Below the pieces are notes generated by a model that saw nothing but the letters and a program-made list of their open reading frames with translations, was not told where the DNA came from and did no database searches. This document shows positions 1 to 8,986 of a stretch of 64,000 nt of DNA, piece after piece. Within the stretch, counting starts at the first letter, position 1. Each line of letters begins with the position of its first letter. The DNA is taken from positions 149,496 to 213,495 of the forward strand of contig NZ_BBWJ01000032.1 of assembly GCF_001463745.1 (NCBI RefSeq), read 5' to 3'. This DNA comes from Aureimonas sp. AU22. GTDB lineage: Bacteria > Pseudomonadota > Alphaproteobacteria > Rhizobiales > Rhizobiaceae. The translations under genes were made by a program, and so were the position numbers.

Positions 1-1182
1 GAAATGGCGCTTGGCGAAGGGCGCACGGTCGACGAGCGACAATCCGAAGGAGCGCACCGTTCGCAGGAGGCCATTGTCGTTGGAGAAGAGACGGTTCAGG
101 ACATCGGTGGTGACGCCCATCTGCACCGTGTCGAAGCGGCGCCAGCGCTGGTAGAGCTCCAGCGTGTCCAGCGCGCCGATGTCGCGGCCGAGGCGGGCGG
201 CGTCCACCACGACTTCCGCAAGCGCCGCCGCGTCCTTGAAGCCGAGGTTCAGCCCCTGGCCGGCAATCGGATGGATGCCGTGCGCGGCATCGCCCGCCAG
301 CGCGATGCGCGGCTTCACGAAGTCGCGCGCCAGCGTCAGGCCGAGCGGAAAGGCGCGCGGGCGCCCCTCGACGGTCAGGCGGCCGAGCTTCAAGCCGAAG
401 CGCTGCTCCAGCTCCAGCTCGAACACCATCTCGTCGGCGCGCAGGAGACGCTCGGCCTCGGCGGTCGGCTCGGTCCAGACGAGCGAGGAGCGGTTCCCCT
501 TCAGCGGCAGGATGGCGAAGGGGCCGGCGGGCAGGAAATGCTCCTCCGCCCGGCCCCCGTGCGGCCGCTCGTGGTGGACCGTCACCACGATGCCGCTCTG
601 GCCGTAGTCGGTGTGGACCGTGCGAATGCCGGCCATGTCGCGGATCTTGGAGCGCACGCCGTCGGCGGCCACCAGCAGGCGCGCCTCGACGGTCTCCTGC
701 CCGAGCTCCACCGCAATGGCGGCCGGGCGCTCCGCGATGCCGGTGACGGGGGCGCCCGCCCGGATGGCGACGCCGAGCTCGGCCGCGCGCTGGCGCAGGG
801 CCCCGTTCAGCGCGACGTTCGGCACCATGTGGGCGAAGGGCTCGCCGGGCTCGGCTTCGCCCCCGAAGGTGAGGAACACCGGGCGGACCGGATCTCCCGT
901 CTTGGAATCGGTGACGATCATCTCGCGGATCGGCTCCGCCTCTTCCCGGATCGCCTCCCAGGTGCCGAGGTGCGTCAGCATGCGGATCGCGGCCGCCGCG
1001 ATCGCCGAGGCGCGCGTGTCGCGCTCCCAGACGCCGTCGGGCGCCGCATCGACGAGGAGGATGTCGAGTTCGGGCGCGGCCTGCTTGATCGCCACCGCCG
1101 TGACGAGACCGACATAGCCGGCGCCCGCCACCACGATGTCGGCCTGACGGGACGGGGAAGGCGTCGCTGGGGTGTCGGACAT
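1..1182 (-). CDS. UbiH/UbiF-family FAD-dependent hydroxylase (3' end outside window)
   Basis: A flavin monooxygenase of the kind that hydroxylates the ring of ubiquinone precursors. The N-terminus carries a Rossmann dinucleotide fold (DIVVAGAGYVGLVTA, about residues 15-30). A DGVRSKIR segment sits near the middle, and the second FAD motif GDAAHGIHPIAGQGLNLG is in the C-terminal third; both are family hallmarks. The frame stays open to base 1 after 394 codons and ends in a segment (FAKRHF) typical of the last residues of the family, so only a few residues should be missing. The ATG at 1182 precedes the Rossmann strand by a normal distance. It diverges from tesB across about 154 bp. The ring position it acts on (UbiH, UbiF or UbiL type) cannot be decided from sequence reading. 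Confidence 0.9.
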   Translation of the reverse strand, partial: MSDTPATPSPSRQADIVVAGAGYVGLVTAVAIKQAAPELDILLVDAAPDGVWERDTRASAIAAAAIRMLTHLGTWEAIREEAEPIREMIVTDSKTGDPVRPVFLTFGGEAEPGEPFAHMVPNVALNGALRQRAAELGVAIRAGAPVTGIAERPAAIAVELGQETVEARLLVAADGVRSKIRDMAGIRTVHTDYGQSGIVVTVHHERPHGGRAEEHFLPAGPFAILPLKGNRSSLVWTEPTAEAERLLRADEMVFELELEQRFGLKLGRLTVEGRPRAFPLGLTLARDFVKPRIALAGDAAHGIHPIAGQGLNLGFKDAAALAEVVVDAARLGRDIGALDTLELYQRWRRFDTVQMGVTTDVLNRLFSNDNGLLRTVRSFGLSLVDRAPFAKRHF

Positions 1183-1336
1183 GAAGCCAAGCTTTCCGTT
1201 GCGGGACGTGCCGGCGGCGGCGCGTCGTCGGCCTTGATCTAGGCGCCCGGCGGCGATGGGGCAACACGGTGCCTCACCTTGCGGGCCCGGCGGTTTTGCC
1301 GGACAAGGCGCGCGAGATGGCGGAAGGGACGCGCGC

Positions 1337-2209
1337 ATGGACGAGACGATGAACCGGCTGATCCGCGCGCTCGACCTCGAGAAGCTGGAGGAGAACCTGT
1401 ATCGCGGGGTCTCCTCCTCCGTCGGCTGGCAGCGCACCTTCGGCGGCGAGGTGATCGCGCAGGCGCTGGTGGCCGCCCAGCGCACGGTCGATCCCGAGCG
1501 CCCCGTCCATTCGCTCCATGGCTATTTCCTGCGCCCCGGAAACCCGAAGGCGCCGGTGATCTACGAGGTCGCACGCATCCGCGACGGCGGCTCCTTCACC
1601 ACGCGCATCGTCCACGGCATCCAGCACGGCGAGGCGATCTTCACCCTGTCCGCCTCCTTCCAGCGGCGGGAGGAGGGGTTCGACCATCAGGTGCCGATGC
1701 CTGACGTGCCGCGTCCGGACGACCTGCCGTCGGCCGCCGACCTCACGGCGGAGATCCTCCAGCGCGCGCCCGAGCCGATCCGGCGCTTCTGGAGCCGGCC
1801 CCGGCCGATCGAGTTCCGCCCCGTCTCCTTCGACCACTATCTCACCCGCGACCCCCTGCCGCCGCGCCAGCAGATCTGGGTGCGCACGGTGGCGCCGCTC
1901 GGGTCCGATCCGGCCCTCAACGCGGCGGCGCTCGCCTATCTTTCGGACATGACGCTGCTCGACACGGCGCTCTTCGCCCACGGCCTGTCGGTCTTCGACG
2001 AGCGGATCCAGGCGGCGAGCCTCGATCATGCCATGTGGTTCCATCGGCCCGCGCATGTCGGCGACTGGCATCTCTACTCGCAGGACTCGCCCTCCTCGTC
2101 GGGCGGACGCGGGCTGACGCGCGGCTCGCTCTTCGCCCTCGACGGAACCCTCGTCGCCTCCGTGGCGCAGGAAGGCCTGATCCGCCCGCGTCGCACTTCC
2201 GGCGGCTGA
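1337..2209 (+). CDS. tesB: Acyl-CoA thioesterase II (TesB)
   Basis: A double-hotdog thioesterase that hydrolyses acyl-CoA to free fatty acid and CoA in the cytoplasm. The protein has 290 residues, the usual TesB length (about 285-290). Family segments seen are FGGEVIAQALVAA near residue 35, HSLHGYFLRPG near residue 60 and SLDHAMWFHRP in the second hotdog, where the catalytic Asp lies. The ATG at 1337 was chosen over an in-frame start further upstream because GGAAGGGA lies just ahead of it and homology-like sequence begins there. It is followed by glnK-amtB in the same direction, an order common in Rhizobiales, but the 249-bp gap with its own promoter suggests separate transcription. Confidence 0.93.
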   Translation: MDETMNRLIRALDLEKLEENLYRGVSSSVGWQRTFGGEVIAQALVAAQRTVDPERPVHSLHGYFLRPGNPKAPVIYEVARIRDGGSFTTRIVHGIQHGEAIFTLSASFQRREEGFDHQVPMPDVPRPDDLPSAADLTAEILQRAPEPIRRFWSRPRPIEFRPVSFDHYLTRDPLPPRQQIWVRTVAPLGSDPALNAAALAYLSDMTLLDTALFAHGLSVFDERIQAASLDHAMWFHRPAHVGDWHLYSQDSPSSSGGRGLTRGSLFALDGTLVASVAQEGLIRPRRTSGG

Positions 2210-2343
2210 TCTGCCCGCTCTTTCGGCATCTGCCGCGGTTTTCGGCAGATTGCTCGCCGGCCGGTCGCCGATGCTGATCAACAGACCGGCACATGCCCCT
2301 TTCGCGCCGCACAATCCGGGCGAAACCGAGGCTGGCGGCCATT

Positions 2344-2359
2344 TGGCACGCATCTTGAT
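2344..2359 (+). promoter_or_regulatory. Probable sigma-54 promoter of glnK-amtB
   Basis: TGGCACG-N4-TTGAT at 2344-2359 matches the sigma-54 consensus TGGCACG-N4-TTGCW except for A in place of C in the -12 element. The -24 GG (2345-2346) and the -12 position (2357-2358) have the correct 10-base separation. It lies about 100 bp before the glnK start, and glnK-amtB is known to be NtrC/sigma-54 controlled in alphaproteobacteria. No clear NtrC palindrome was recognised upstream. Confidence 0.6.
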
Positions 2360-2458
2360 TCCTGTTTGGGCGTGACCCTTCGGACGCCGTGCCGAAAGGG
2401 TCGCCCAATCCAGCGGAGCGCCCGGGGGCGCGCCACCGCACGAAGGTTCGAGGTGCAC

Positions 2459-2797
2459 ATGAAAATCGTGATGGCGATCATCAAGCCATTCAAGCTCGAC
2501 GAGGTGCGTGAAGCACTGACGGCTGTCGGAATCCAGGGCCTCACCGTGACCGAGGTGAAGGGCTACGGGCGCCAGAAGGGTCATACCGAGATCTACCGCG
2601 GTACCGAATATGCCGTCAGCTTCCTGCCCAAGCTGAAGATCGAGATGGCCGTGCCCACCGACATGGCCGACCGCGCGGTCGAGGTCATCGCGGCCGCCGC
2701 CAAGACCGGCCAGATCGGCGACGGCAAGATCTTCGTCTACGGCATCGACCAGGCGGTTCGCATCCGCACCGGCGAAACCGACACGAACGCGCTCTGA
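2459..2797 (+). CDS. glnK: Nitrogen regulatory protein P-II (GlnK)
   Basis: A trimeric signalling protein that senses 2-oxoglutarate and ATP/ADP and, when not uridylylated, plugs the ammonium channel AmtB. It has 112 residues, the exact P-II length. The T-loop contains RGTEYAVSF with the uridylylation site Tyr51. The B-loop region (TGQIGDGKIFV) and the C-loop end (IRTGETDTNAL) are intact. The ATG at 2459 is preceded by GAGG at a usable distance; earlier in-frame codons would add a nonhomologous extension. It lies 17 bp before amtB, so the two are almost certainly co-transcribed under nitrogen control from the sigma-54-like site upstream. Confidence 0.97.
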   Translation: MKIVMAIIKPFKLDEVREALTAVGIQGLTVTEVKGYGRQKGHTEIYRGTEYAVSFLPKLKIEMAVPTDMADRAVEVIAAAAKTGQIGDGKIFVYGIDQAVRIRTGETDTNAL

Positions 2798-2814
2798 GGG
2801 GATTTGAAACGATC

Positions 2815-4206
2815 ATGCGCCTTCTGAAGACTTCCCTCGCGACCCTTGCCCTCACGGGCCTCACGACGGTCGCAGCGCTCGCCCAGGAAACGGGCGTCGC
2901 GCCTGCGCCCGAGACCGTGCCCGCGGATGCCGCGGCCGCGGTCGCCGACGTCATGGACAAGGGCGACGTCGCCTGGATGCTGGTCTCGACCCTCCTCGTC
3001 CTGTTCATGATCCTGCCGGGCCTCGGCCTGTTCTACGGCGGCCTCGTGCGCGCCAAGAACATGCTGTCGGTGCTGATGCAGTGCGTGACGATCACCGCGG
3101 TCGTCATGATCATCTACGTGACCTACGGCTATTCCTTCGCCTTCGGCGGCTCCACCAGCGCCTTCTGGGGCGGCACGGCCAAGATGTTCCTGGCCGGCAT
3201 CACCAAGGACACGATGGCCGCGACCTTCACCAAGGGCGTCGTGATCCCCGAATACGTGTTCATCGCCTTCCAGATGACCTTCGCCTGCATCACGCCGGCG
3301 CTGATCGTCGGGGCGTTCGCCGAGCGCATCAAGTTCGGCGCCGTGGTGCTGTTCACCGTGCTCTGGGTCACGATCGTCTACTTCCCCGTCGCCCACATGG
3401 TGTGGGACGCCAACGGCCTGATCTTCACCGGCGCCCATGCCGGCGGCGTCGCGGCCCTCGATTTCGCGGGCGGCACGGTGGTGCACATCAACGCCGGCAT
3501 CGCGGCGCTCGTCGGCTCGTTCCTCGTCGGCAAGCGCACGGGCCTCGGGCGTGACAACATGGCGCCGCACTCGATGACGCTGACCATGGTCGGCGCGTCG
3601 ATCCTTTGGGTCGGCTGGTTCGGCTTCAACGCCGGCTCCAACCTCGAGGCCAACGGCGGCGCGGCGCTCGCCATGATCAACACCTTCACCGCGACGGCCG
3701 GCGCCACGGTCGCCTGGGTGCTCATCGAAGCCTTCGCCCGGGGCAAGGCCTCGATGCTGGGCGCCGTCTCCGGCATCATCGCCGGCCTCGTCGCCGTGAC
3801 GCCCGCGGCGGGTGCCGTCGGCCCCATCGGCGGCATCTTCCTCGGCGCGATCGCCTCGGCCGCCTGCTACTTCTTCGTGGCGGTGGTGAAGCCGAAGTTC
3901 GGCTACGACGACTCGCTCGACGTCTTCGGCATCCACGGCATCGGCGGCATCGTCGGCGCCATCGGCACCGGCGTCTTCGCCTCCACCGCGCTTGGCGGCG
4001 GCGGCTATCTCGACGGCGTCACCATGGGCTCGCAGGTCTACAGCCAGGTCGTCGCGGTGCTGATCACCGTGGTCTATTGCGGCATCGTCTCCGCGATCCT
4101 CTACAAGATCGTCGACGCCGTGGTGGGCCTGCGCCCGACCGTGGAAGCCGAGCGCGAAGGCCTCGACATCACCTCGCACGGCGAGGCGGCCTACCACTCG
4201 TCCTGA
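2815..4206 (+). CDS. amtB: Ammonium transporter Amt
   Basis: A trimeric inner-membrane ammonium channel. It has 463 residues with a cleavable signal-like N-terminus (residues 1-24, ending near LAQE), then an Ala/Pro/Glu-rich linker and about 11 membrane helices. Family signatures include GLGLFYGGLVRAKN near residue 65, DFAGGTVVHINAGIAALVG near residue 218 and DVFGIHGIGGIVGAIGTGV near residue 370. The last holds the second pore histidine of the twin-His pair; the first is in VVHINAG. It is the second gene of the glnK-amtB operon and is followed 30 bp later by a strong terminator. In many Rhizobiales ftsK comes next; here the next gene is pyrC on the other strand. Confidence 0.97.
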   Translation: MRLLKTSLATLALTGLTTVAALAQETGVAPAPETVPADAAAAVADVMDKGDVAWMLVSTLLVLFMILPGLGLFYGGLVRAKNMLSVLMQCVTITAVVMIIYVTYGYSFAFGGSTSAFWGGTAKMFLAGITKDTMAATFTKGVVIPEYVFIAFQMTFACITPALIVGAFAERIKFGAVVLFTVLWVTIVYFPVAHMVWDANGLIFTGAHAGGVAALDFAGGTVVHINAGIAALVGSFLVGKRTGLGRDNMAPHSMTLTMVGASILWVGWFGFNAGSNLEANGGAALAMINTFTATAGATVAWVLIEAFARGKASMLGAVSGIIAGLVAVTPAAGAVGPIGGIFLGAIASAACYFFVAVVKPKFGYDDSLDVFGIHGIGGIVGAIGTGVFASTALGGGGYLDGVTMGSQVYSQVVAVLITVVYCGIVSAILYKIVDAVVGLRPTVEAEREGLDITSHGEAAYHSS

Positions 4207-4235
4207 TCTCCCCTTCGGGACCAGGCGAATTTGAG

Positions 4236-4268
4236 AAGGGCAGGCGGAGCGATCCGCCTGCCCTTTTT
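4236..4268 (+). terminator. Rho-independent terminator of glnK-amtB
   Basis: A perfect 13-bp stem (4236-4248 with 4253-4265), a four-base GCGA loop and a run of five T ending at 4268. It sits 30 bp after the amtB stop and 23 bp before the pyrC stop on the other strand. The A-rich left arm may let it work for pyrC as well. Confidence 0.9.
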
Positions 4269-4290
4269 CATGAGCAAGGAAACGAGGCGC

Positions 4291-5379
4291 TCAGGCGCGG
4301 ACGTCGCCCAGGGACCAGGGCAGCGGCTCGCCGCCCCGGAACACCACGACGTCCTCCTCCTCCACGCTGACCGCGGCGAGCACCGTGGCGGGCTTGCGAA
4401 GAAGCGTGATCGTGCCCTCGTTCACGGGCAGTCCATGGAAGCGGGCGCCGTTCAGGCTGGCGAAGGCCTCGAAGCGATCCAGCGCGCCGTCCTCGTCGAA
4501 GACCTGCACATAGGTCTGCAGCGCCGTCGCCCCGCCGAACACGCCGGCCGAGCAGCACTCCGCCTCCTTGGCGCCGCGCCGGTGCGGCGCGGTGTCGGTG
4601 CCCAGCATGAAGCAGGCCTCGCCCGAGGTCGCCGCCTGCCGCAGGGCCAGCCGATGCCGCTCGCGCTTGGCGACGGGGAGGCAGTAGAGATGGGGGCGCA
4701 GGCCCCCCTGGAAGATCGAGGTCCGGTTGATCACAAGGTGGTGCGGCGTGATCGTGCAGGCGGCGCGGCCGGCATGCGCGCGCACGAGGTCCACCGTCTC
4801 GGCGGTGGTCGCGTGCTCCACCACGACCTTCAGCCCCTCGTGGCGCTTCAGAAGCGGCAGCATCTCCGCTTCCATGAACGCCGCCTCGCGGTCGAAGATG
4901 TCGATGGCGGGGTCGGTCGCCTCGCCGTGGACGAGGACGGCCATTCCGATCCGCTCCATGCGCTCGAGGACGGGCGCAAGCTTCGCGATGTCGGTGACGC
5001 CGGCATGGGAATTGGTGGTGGCGCCCGCCGGATAGAGCTTGGCGGCCAGCCACACGCCGTCGCGGTAGCCGCGCTCGATCTCGTCGGGGTCGGTGTGATC
5101 GGTGAGGTAGCAGGTCATCAGCGGCTCGAAGTCCGAGCCGTTGGGAAGGGCCGCGAGGATGCGCGTCCGGTAGTTCTTCGCCATCTCCACCGTGGTGACC
5201 GGCGGCACGAGGTTCGGCATCACGATGGCGCGGCGGAACTGGTTGGCCGTGAACGGCAGCACCGCCTCCAGCATCGCCCCGTCGCGCAGGTGGACATGCC
5301 AGTCGTCCGGCCGGCGGATGGTGAGCGAGGGGACGGTGTCGGCCGGGGCGTGGCCGGAAAAGAGGGTGTCGGTGGACAA
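4291..5379 (-). CDS. pyrC: Dihydroorotase, PyrC type (TTG start)
   Basis: Catalyses the reversible cyclisation of carbamoyl aspartate to dihydroorotate, the third step of UMP synthesis. It is the short type II enzyme (362 residues). Metal and catalytic residues are visible: the DWHVHLRDG histidine pair, the AAKLYPAGATTNS lysine that becomes carboxylated, VLVHGEAT, VVEHATT and the catalytic Asp in MLGTDTAPH. The start is taken as TTG at 5379. No ATG lies near the expected N-terminus, and a perfect GGAGG (CCTCC at 5387-5391 on the + strand) is seven bases upstream of that TTG. The longer in-frame extension to 5649 would overlap the RND gene and is unlike the family. Monocistronic as far as can be seen. 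Confidence 0.93.
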   Translation of the reverse strand: MSTDTLFSGHAPADTVPSLTIRRPDDWHVHLRDGAMLEAVLPFTANQFRRAIVMPNLVPPVTTVEMAKNYRTRILAALPNGSDFEPLMTCYLTDHTDPDEIERGYRDGVWLAAKLYPAGATTNSHAGVTDIAKLAPVLERMERIGMAVLVHGEATDPAIDIFDREAAFMEAEMLPLLKRHEGLKVVVEHATTAETVDLVRAHAGRAACTITPHHLVINRTSIFQGGLRPHLYCLPVAKRERHRLALRQAATSGEACFMLGTDTAPHRRGAKEAECCSAGVFGGATALQTYVQVFDEDGALDRFEAFASLNGARFHGLPVNEGTITLLRKPATVLAAVSVEEEDVVVFRGGEPLPWSLGDVRA

Positions 5380-5420
5380 GGGGCGGCCTCCGGGCGAGCG
5401 GGGTGTTGCCCGGAACGAGA

Positions 5421-5457
5421 ACGGGCGGCGGGGCCCTTGGATAGCCGCGCCGCCCGT
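5421..5457 (-). terminator. Stem-loop after the RND efflux gene
   Basis: A 9-bp perfect stem (5421-5429 with 5449-5457) around a 19-base loop that contains further short pairings. It lies between the stop of the RND gene and the start of pyrC. There is only a weak T-rich tail in the minus direction, so termination is an inference. Confidence 0.35.
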
Positions 5458-5479
5458 CGATTTCCAGAAGGCTCGGTGC

Positions 5480-8400
5480 CTACTCCGCCGCCGGCTGCAT
5501 CTGCGGCGGGGGCCGTCGCTCGTCGCCCGCATCCTTGCTGGCGGAGCGTCCGCCGAACTCGGTGACGCGCTTCCAGGTCGGTCCCTGGCCGAGGTCCTGC
5601 GGCTGGACGGGCGCGAGCGGAGGCCCGTGATGGGCTGCGACCGGGGCACCCTGCGCGCTCTCCTCGCCGGCGTTCGGCTTCAGCGCCCAGCGGAACACGC
5701 GGCCCGTCACGTGGCTGAGATCGTCCATCAGCGTGTAGAGCGAGGGGATGAAGACGAGCGACAGCACCGTCGAGACGAGAAGGCCGCCGATCACCGCGAT
5801 CGCCATCGGCGCACGGAACTCGCCGCCCTCGCCGGTGGCCATCGCCGCCGGCACCATGCCCGCCGCCATCGCGAGCGTCGTCATGATGATCGGGCGCGCG
5901 CGCTTGCGACCGGCGTCGATAATCGCGTCGCGCTGAGGCATGCCATGCTTCTCCTGCTCCACCGCGAAGTCGACCAGCATGATCGAGTTCTTCGTGACGA
6001 TGCCCATCAGCATCAGGATGCCGATGACGACCGGCATCGAGATGGCGTTGTGCGTGAGGAGCAGCGCGCCCACCACGCCGCCGACCGAAAGCGGCAGCGA
6101 GGCCAGAATGGTTAGCGGCAGGAACACCGAGCCGAAGAGCAGGATCAGCACCACCAGCACCATCATGATCCCGGCGCCCATGGCCGAGGCGAAGCCGGCG
6201 AAGACCTCACCCTGGATTTCGGCGTCGCCGACCTGCTGGAGGCGCACGCCCGGCGGCATGGTCTTCACGGCGTCCGACGCCATGATGTGCTCGGAGCCCT
6301 CGCCGATCTCGTGACCGGGCGCCATGGAGGTGCCGACCTTGACGAGGCGCTCGCGGTCGTAGCGCTCGATCGTGGACGGGCCTTGGCCGAAGCCGATGTC
6401 GGCGACGGCCTCCAGCGGCACGGAGGCGCCGGACGCGGTGTTGACGCGAAGGGAGCTGACGGTCGACAGGTCGCGTCGCGCATCCTCCGTGATCTGCACG
6501 CGGATCGGAACCTGGCGGGTGTCGACGTTGAACTTGGCGAGATTGGCGTCGAGGTCGCCGATCGTGGCCACCCGCACGGTCTGCGAGATCGCGTCGGGCG
6601 CGATGCCGAGATCGGACGCCTCGTCGAGGCGCGGCCGGATCCGGATTTCCGGTCGCTCGAACGAGGCCATGGCGCTCGGATTGGCGAAGATCGCGTCGCG
6701 TCGCATCTCGGCTTCGAGCTTGGAGGCGGCCTCAGACACCGCCCGGCCGTCCTGGCCGAGGATGCCGACCGACAGCTCGCGCTCGCCCCGGTCGTTGACG
6801 AAGAAGGAGCGCAGGTCCGGGATCTCCTGCAGCTTGGCGGTGATCACCGGCTCGAGTTCACCTTGCGAGCGGGTGCGTTCGAACTTGCGCGTCAAGGCGA
6901 CGGTCATCGACGCGCGGCGCACCTCCAGCGTGCCGGTCGGCGAGGAGCCGCCGATCACCAGAACCGAGCGCACTTCGGGGAGTTCCTGCACGCTGGCCGC
7001 CGCCTCGTCGGTGATCCGGCGCGTGGTTTCCAGCGTCGCACCGGGCGGCAGCTCCAAGGAGACGACGATGCGCGAGGCGTCCTCCTTCGGGATGAAGCCG
7101 GTCGGCAGGTACTGGATCGAGTGGATCGACAGCGCGAAGAGCCCGATGCCGACGATGAGGGTCAGCCAGCGCCAGCGCACGGTCAGCCCGAGGAAGCCGG
7201 TATAGGCGCGCATCAGCGGCCCGTCGTGCTGCTCGGCAGGGTGCGGCCGGTTGAGATAGGCCAGAAGCGCCGACAGGATCAGCGCGCCGGCGAGAATCTC
7301 CACCGCCACGCGGCCCGCCGCGTCCCAGGAGACGGGCGGCAGCGCCCCGACATAGGGCTGGAGGGCGCGGGCGAGGCCGTTGCCGGCGGCAGCCGCCTCC
7401 GGCAGGGCCGCGAGGCCGAACACGCCGCCGATGGCGAGCCCAGCCAGCGGCAGGAGGCGCAGGAGGTAGCGCTTGAGCAGACGTCCGAAGCCCGGCCCCT
7501 CGTGGCGAGGCGCGCGGAAGAAGTAGGCCGCCAGCATCGGCGTGATCAGGCGCGCGACCAGCAGCGAGAAGAACACGGCGACGGCGACCGTCAGGCCGAA
7601 CTGCTTGAAGTACTGGCCGGCGACGCCGCCCATGAACGAGACCGGCGCGAAGACCGCCATGATCGTCAGCGTGATCGCGATGACGGCAAGGCCGATCTCG
7701 TCGGCGGCTTCCATCGCGGCGCGATAGGGCTTCTTGCCCATCTGCATGTGCCGCTCGATGTTTTCGATCTCGACGATCGCGTCGTCGACGAGGATGCCGG
7801 TGACGAGCGTGATCGCCAGGAGGCTGACGAGGTTCAGCGAGAAGCCGAGCATGCTCATCGCCCAGAAGGTGGGGATGGCCGCGAGCGGCAGGGTGATGGC
7901 CGCGACCGCGGTCGCGCGCCAGTCGCGCAGGAAGAGAAGAACCACGATGACGGCGAGCGCGGCGCCCTCGCCGAGCGTCTCCATCGCCGATTCGAAGTTG
8001 CCGTAGGTGTAGGTGACGCTGTCGTCGATGCGCGAGAAGCGCACGTCCGGGTGCTGCGCGCCGAGTTCAGTGACGCGGGCTTCCACGGCCGATGCCACGG
8101 TCGTGTCGCTCGCGCCCTTGGCGCGGAAGATCGAGAAGGCGACGACCGGCTCGCCGTTGAGCCGTGCGAAGGAGCGCGGCTCCTGCCAGCGGTCGAGAAC
8201 CGCTCCGAGTTCGTCGAGCCGCACCTCGCGCCCGCCGGGCAGCGCAATACGGGTGGAGGCGAGGCCGGAGACGGTGGCCGCCGAGGACAGCGTGCGGATC
8301 GCCTGTTCCTGGCCGCCGAACTCGCCGCGCCCGCCCGACAGGTCGACGTTGGTGGAGCGCAGCTGGGCGTTGACGGCGGCCGCCGTGATGCCGAGCGAGG

Positions 8401-8986
8401 CGAGGCGGTCGGGGTCGAGTCGGACCTGGATCTCGCGCTCGACGCCGCCCATGCGGTCGACGCGCCCGACGCCCTTGAGGCCCTGCAGGGCCCGGATCAC
8501 GGTGTCGTCCACGAACCACGACAGCTGCTCGGGCGTCTTGCCCGGCGAGGATGCGGCGTAGGTCACGATCGACTGGTTCTCGACCTCGAAGCGCTGGATC
8601 ACCGGCTCCTCGATCGTGCGCGGCAGGTCGCCGCGGATCTTGGCGATCGCGTCCTTGACGTCGTTGACGGCGCGGTCGGTGTTGATCTCCAGTCGGAACT
8701 CGGCCGCCGTGACCGACTGGCCGTCGGTGATCGTGGAGGTGATGTGCTTGATGCCGGAGACGCCGGCCACCGCGTCCTCGACGCGCTTGGTGATCTGGGT
8801 CTCCATCTCGGACGGGGCCGAGCCCTGTTCGAGGATGGTGACGGAGACCACCGGCACGTCGATGTTGGGGAAGCGGGTGATGGGCAGCGTCATGAACGAG
8901 ACGAGCCCGAGCGCCACCAGCACCACGAAGAGGAGGATGGGGGGAACCGGGTTGCGGATCGCCCAGGCCGAGATGTTCCAGTTCAT
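5480..8986 (-). CDS. RND-family efflux permease (HAE-1/AcrB-like)
   Basis: A proton-driven inner-membrane pump that works with a periplasmic adaptor and an outer-membrane channel to expel drugs or other amphiphiles. The 1168 residues show the RND plan: TM1 at 12-31 (ending in the TLPITRFP segment), a periplasmic porter domain, the TM4 proton-relay pair Asp400-Asp401 in ILVDDAIVEIEN, and a second half starting near residue 600. It is about 120 residues longer than typical AcrB relatives. The excess is mainly at 500-590, between the two halves, where two extra hydrophobic stretches (about 506-528 and 560-577) occur. The start overlaps the adaptor stop by four bases. No outer-membrane channel gene is nearby, so a TolC-like protein encoded elsewhere is implied. 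Confidence 0.93.
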   Translation of the reverse strand: MNWNISAWAIRNPVPPILLFVVLVALGLVSFMTLPITRFPNIDVPVVSVTILEQGSAPSEMETQITKRVEDAVAGVSGIKHITSTITDGQSVTAAEFRLEINTDRAVNDVKDAIAKIRGDLPRTIEEPVIQRFEVENQSIVTYAASSPGKTPEQLSWFVDDTVIRALQGLKGVGRVDRMGGVEREIQVRLDPDRLASLGITAAAVNAQLRSTNVDLSGGRGEFGGQEQAIRTLSSAATVSGLASTRIALPGGREVRLDELGAVLDRWQEPRSFARLNGEPVVAFSIFRAKGASDTTVASAVEARVTELGAQHPDVRFSRIDDSVTYTYGNFESAMETLGEGAALAVIVVLLFLRDWRATAVAAITLPLAAIPTFWAMSMLGFSLNLVSLLAITLVTGILVDDAIVEIENIERHMQMGKKPYRAAMEAADEIGLAVIAITLTIMAVFAPVSFMGGVAGQYFKQFGLTVAVAVFFSLLVARLITPMLAAYFFRAPRHEGPGFGRLLKRYLLRLLPLAGLAIGGVFGLAALPEAAAAGNGLARALQPYVGALPPVSWDAAGRVAVEILAGALILSALLAYLNRPHPAEQHDGPLMRAYTGFLGLTVRWRWLTLIVGIGLFALSIHSIQYLPTGFIPKEDASRIVVSLELPPGATLETTRRITDEAAASVQELPEVRSVLVIGGSSPTGTLEVRRASMTVALTRKFERTRSQGELEPVITAKLQEIPDLRSFFVNDRGERELSVGILGQDGRAVSEAASKLEAEMRRDAIFANPSAMASFERPEIRIRPRLDEASDLGIAPDAISQTVRVATIGDLDANLAKFNVDTRQVPIRVQITEDARRDLSTVSSLRVNTASGASVPLEAVADIGFGQGPSTIERYDRERLVKVGTSMAPGHEIGEGSEHIMASDAVKTMPPGVRLQQVGDAEIQGEVFAGFASAMGAGIMMVLVVLILLFGSVFLPLTILASLPLSVGGVVGALLLTHNAISMPVVIGILMLMGIVTKNSIMLVDFAVEQEKHGMPQRDAIIDAGRKRARPIIMTTLAMAAGMVPAAMATGEGGEFRAPMAIAVIGGLLVSTVLSLVFIPSLYTLMDDLSHVTGRVFRWALKPNAGEESAQGAPVAAHHGPPLAPVQPQDLGQGPTWKRVTEFGGRSASKDAGDERRPPPQMQPAAE

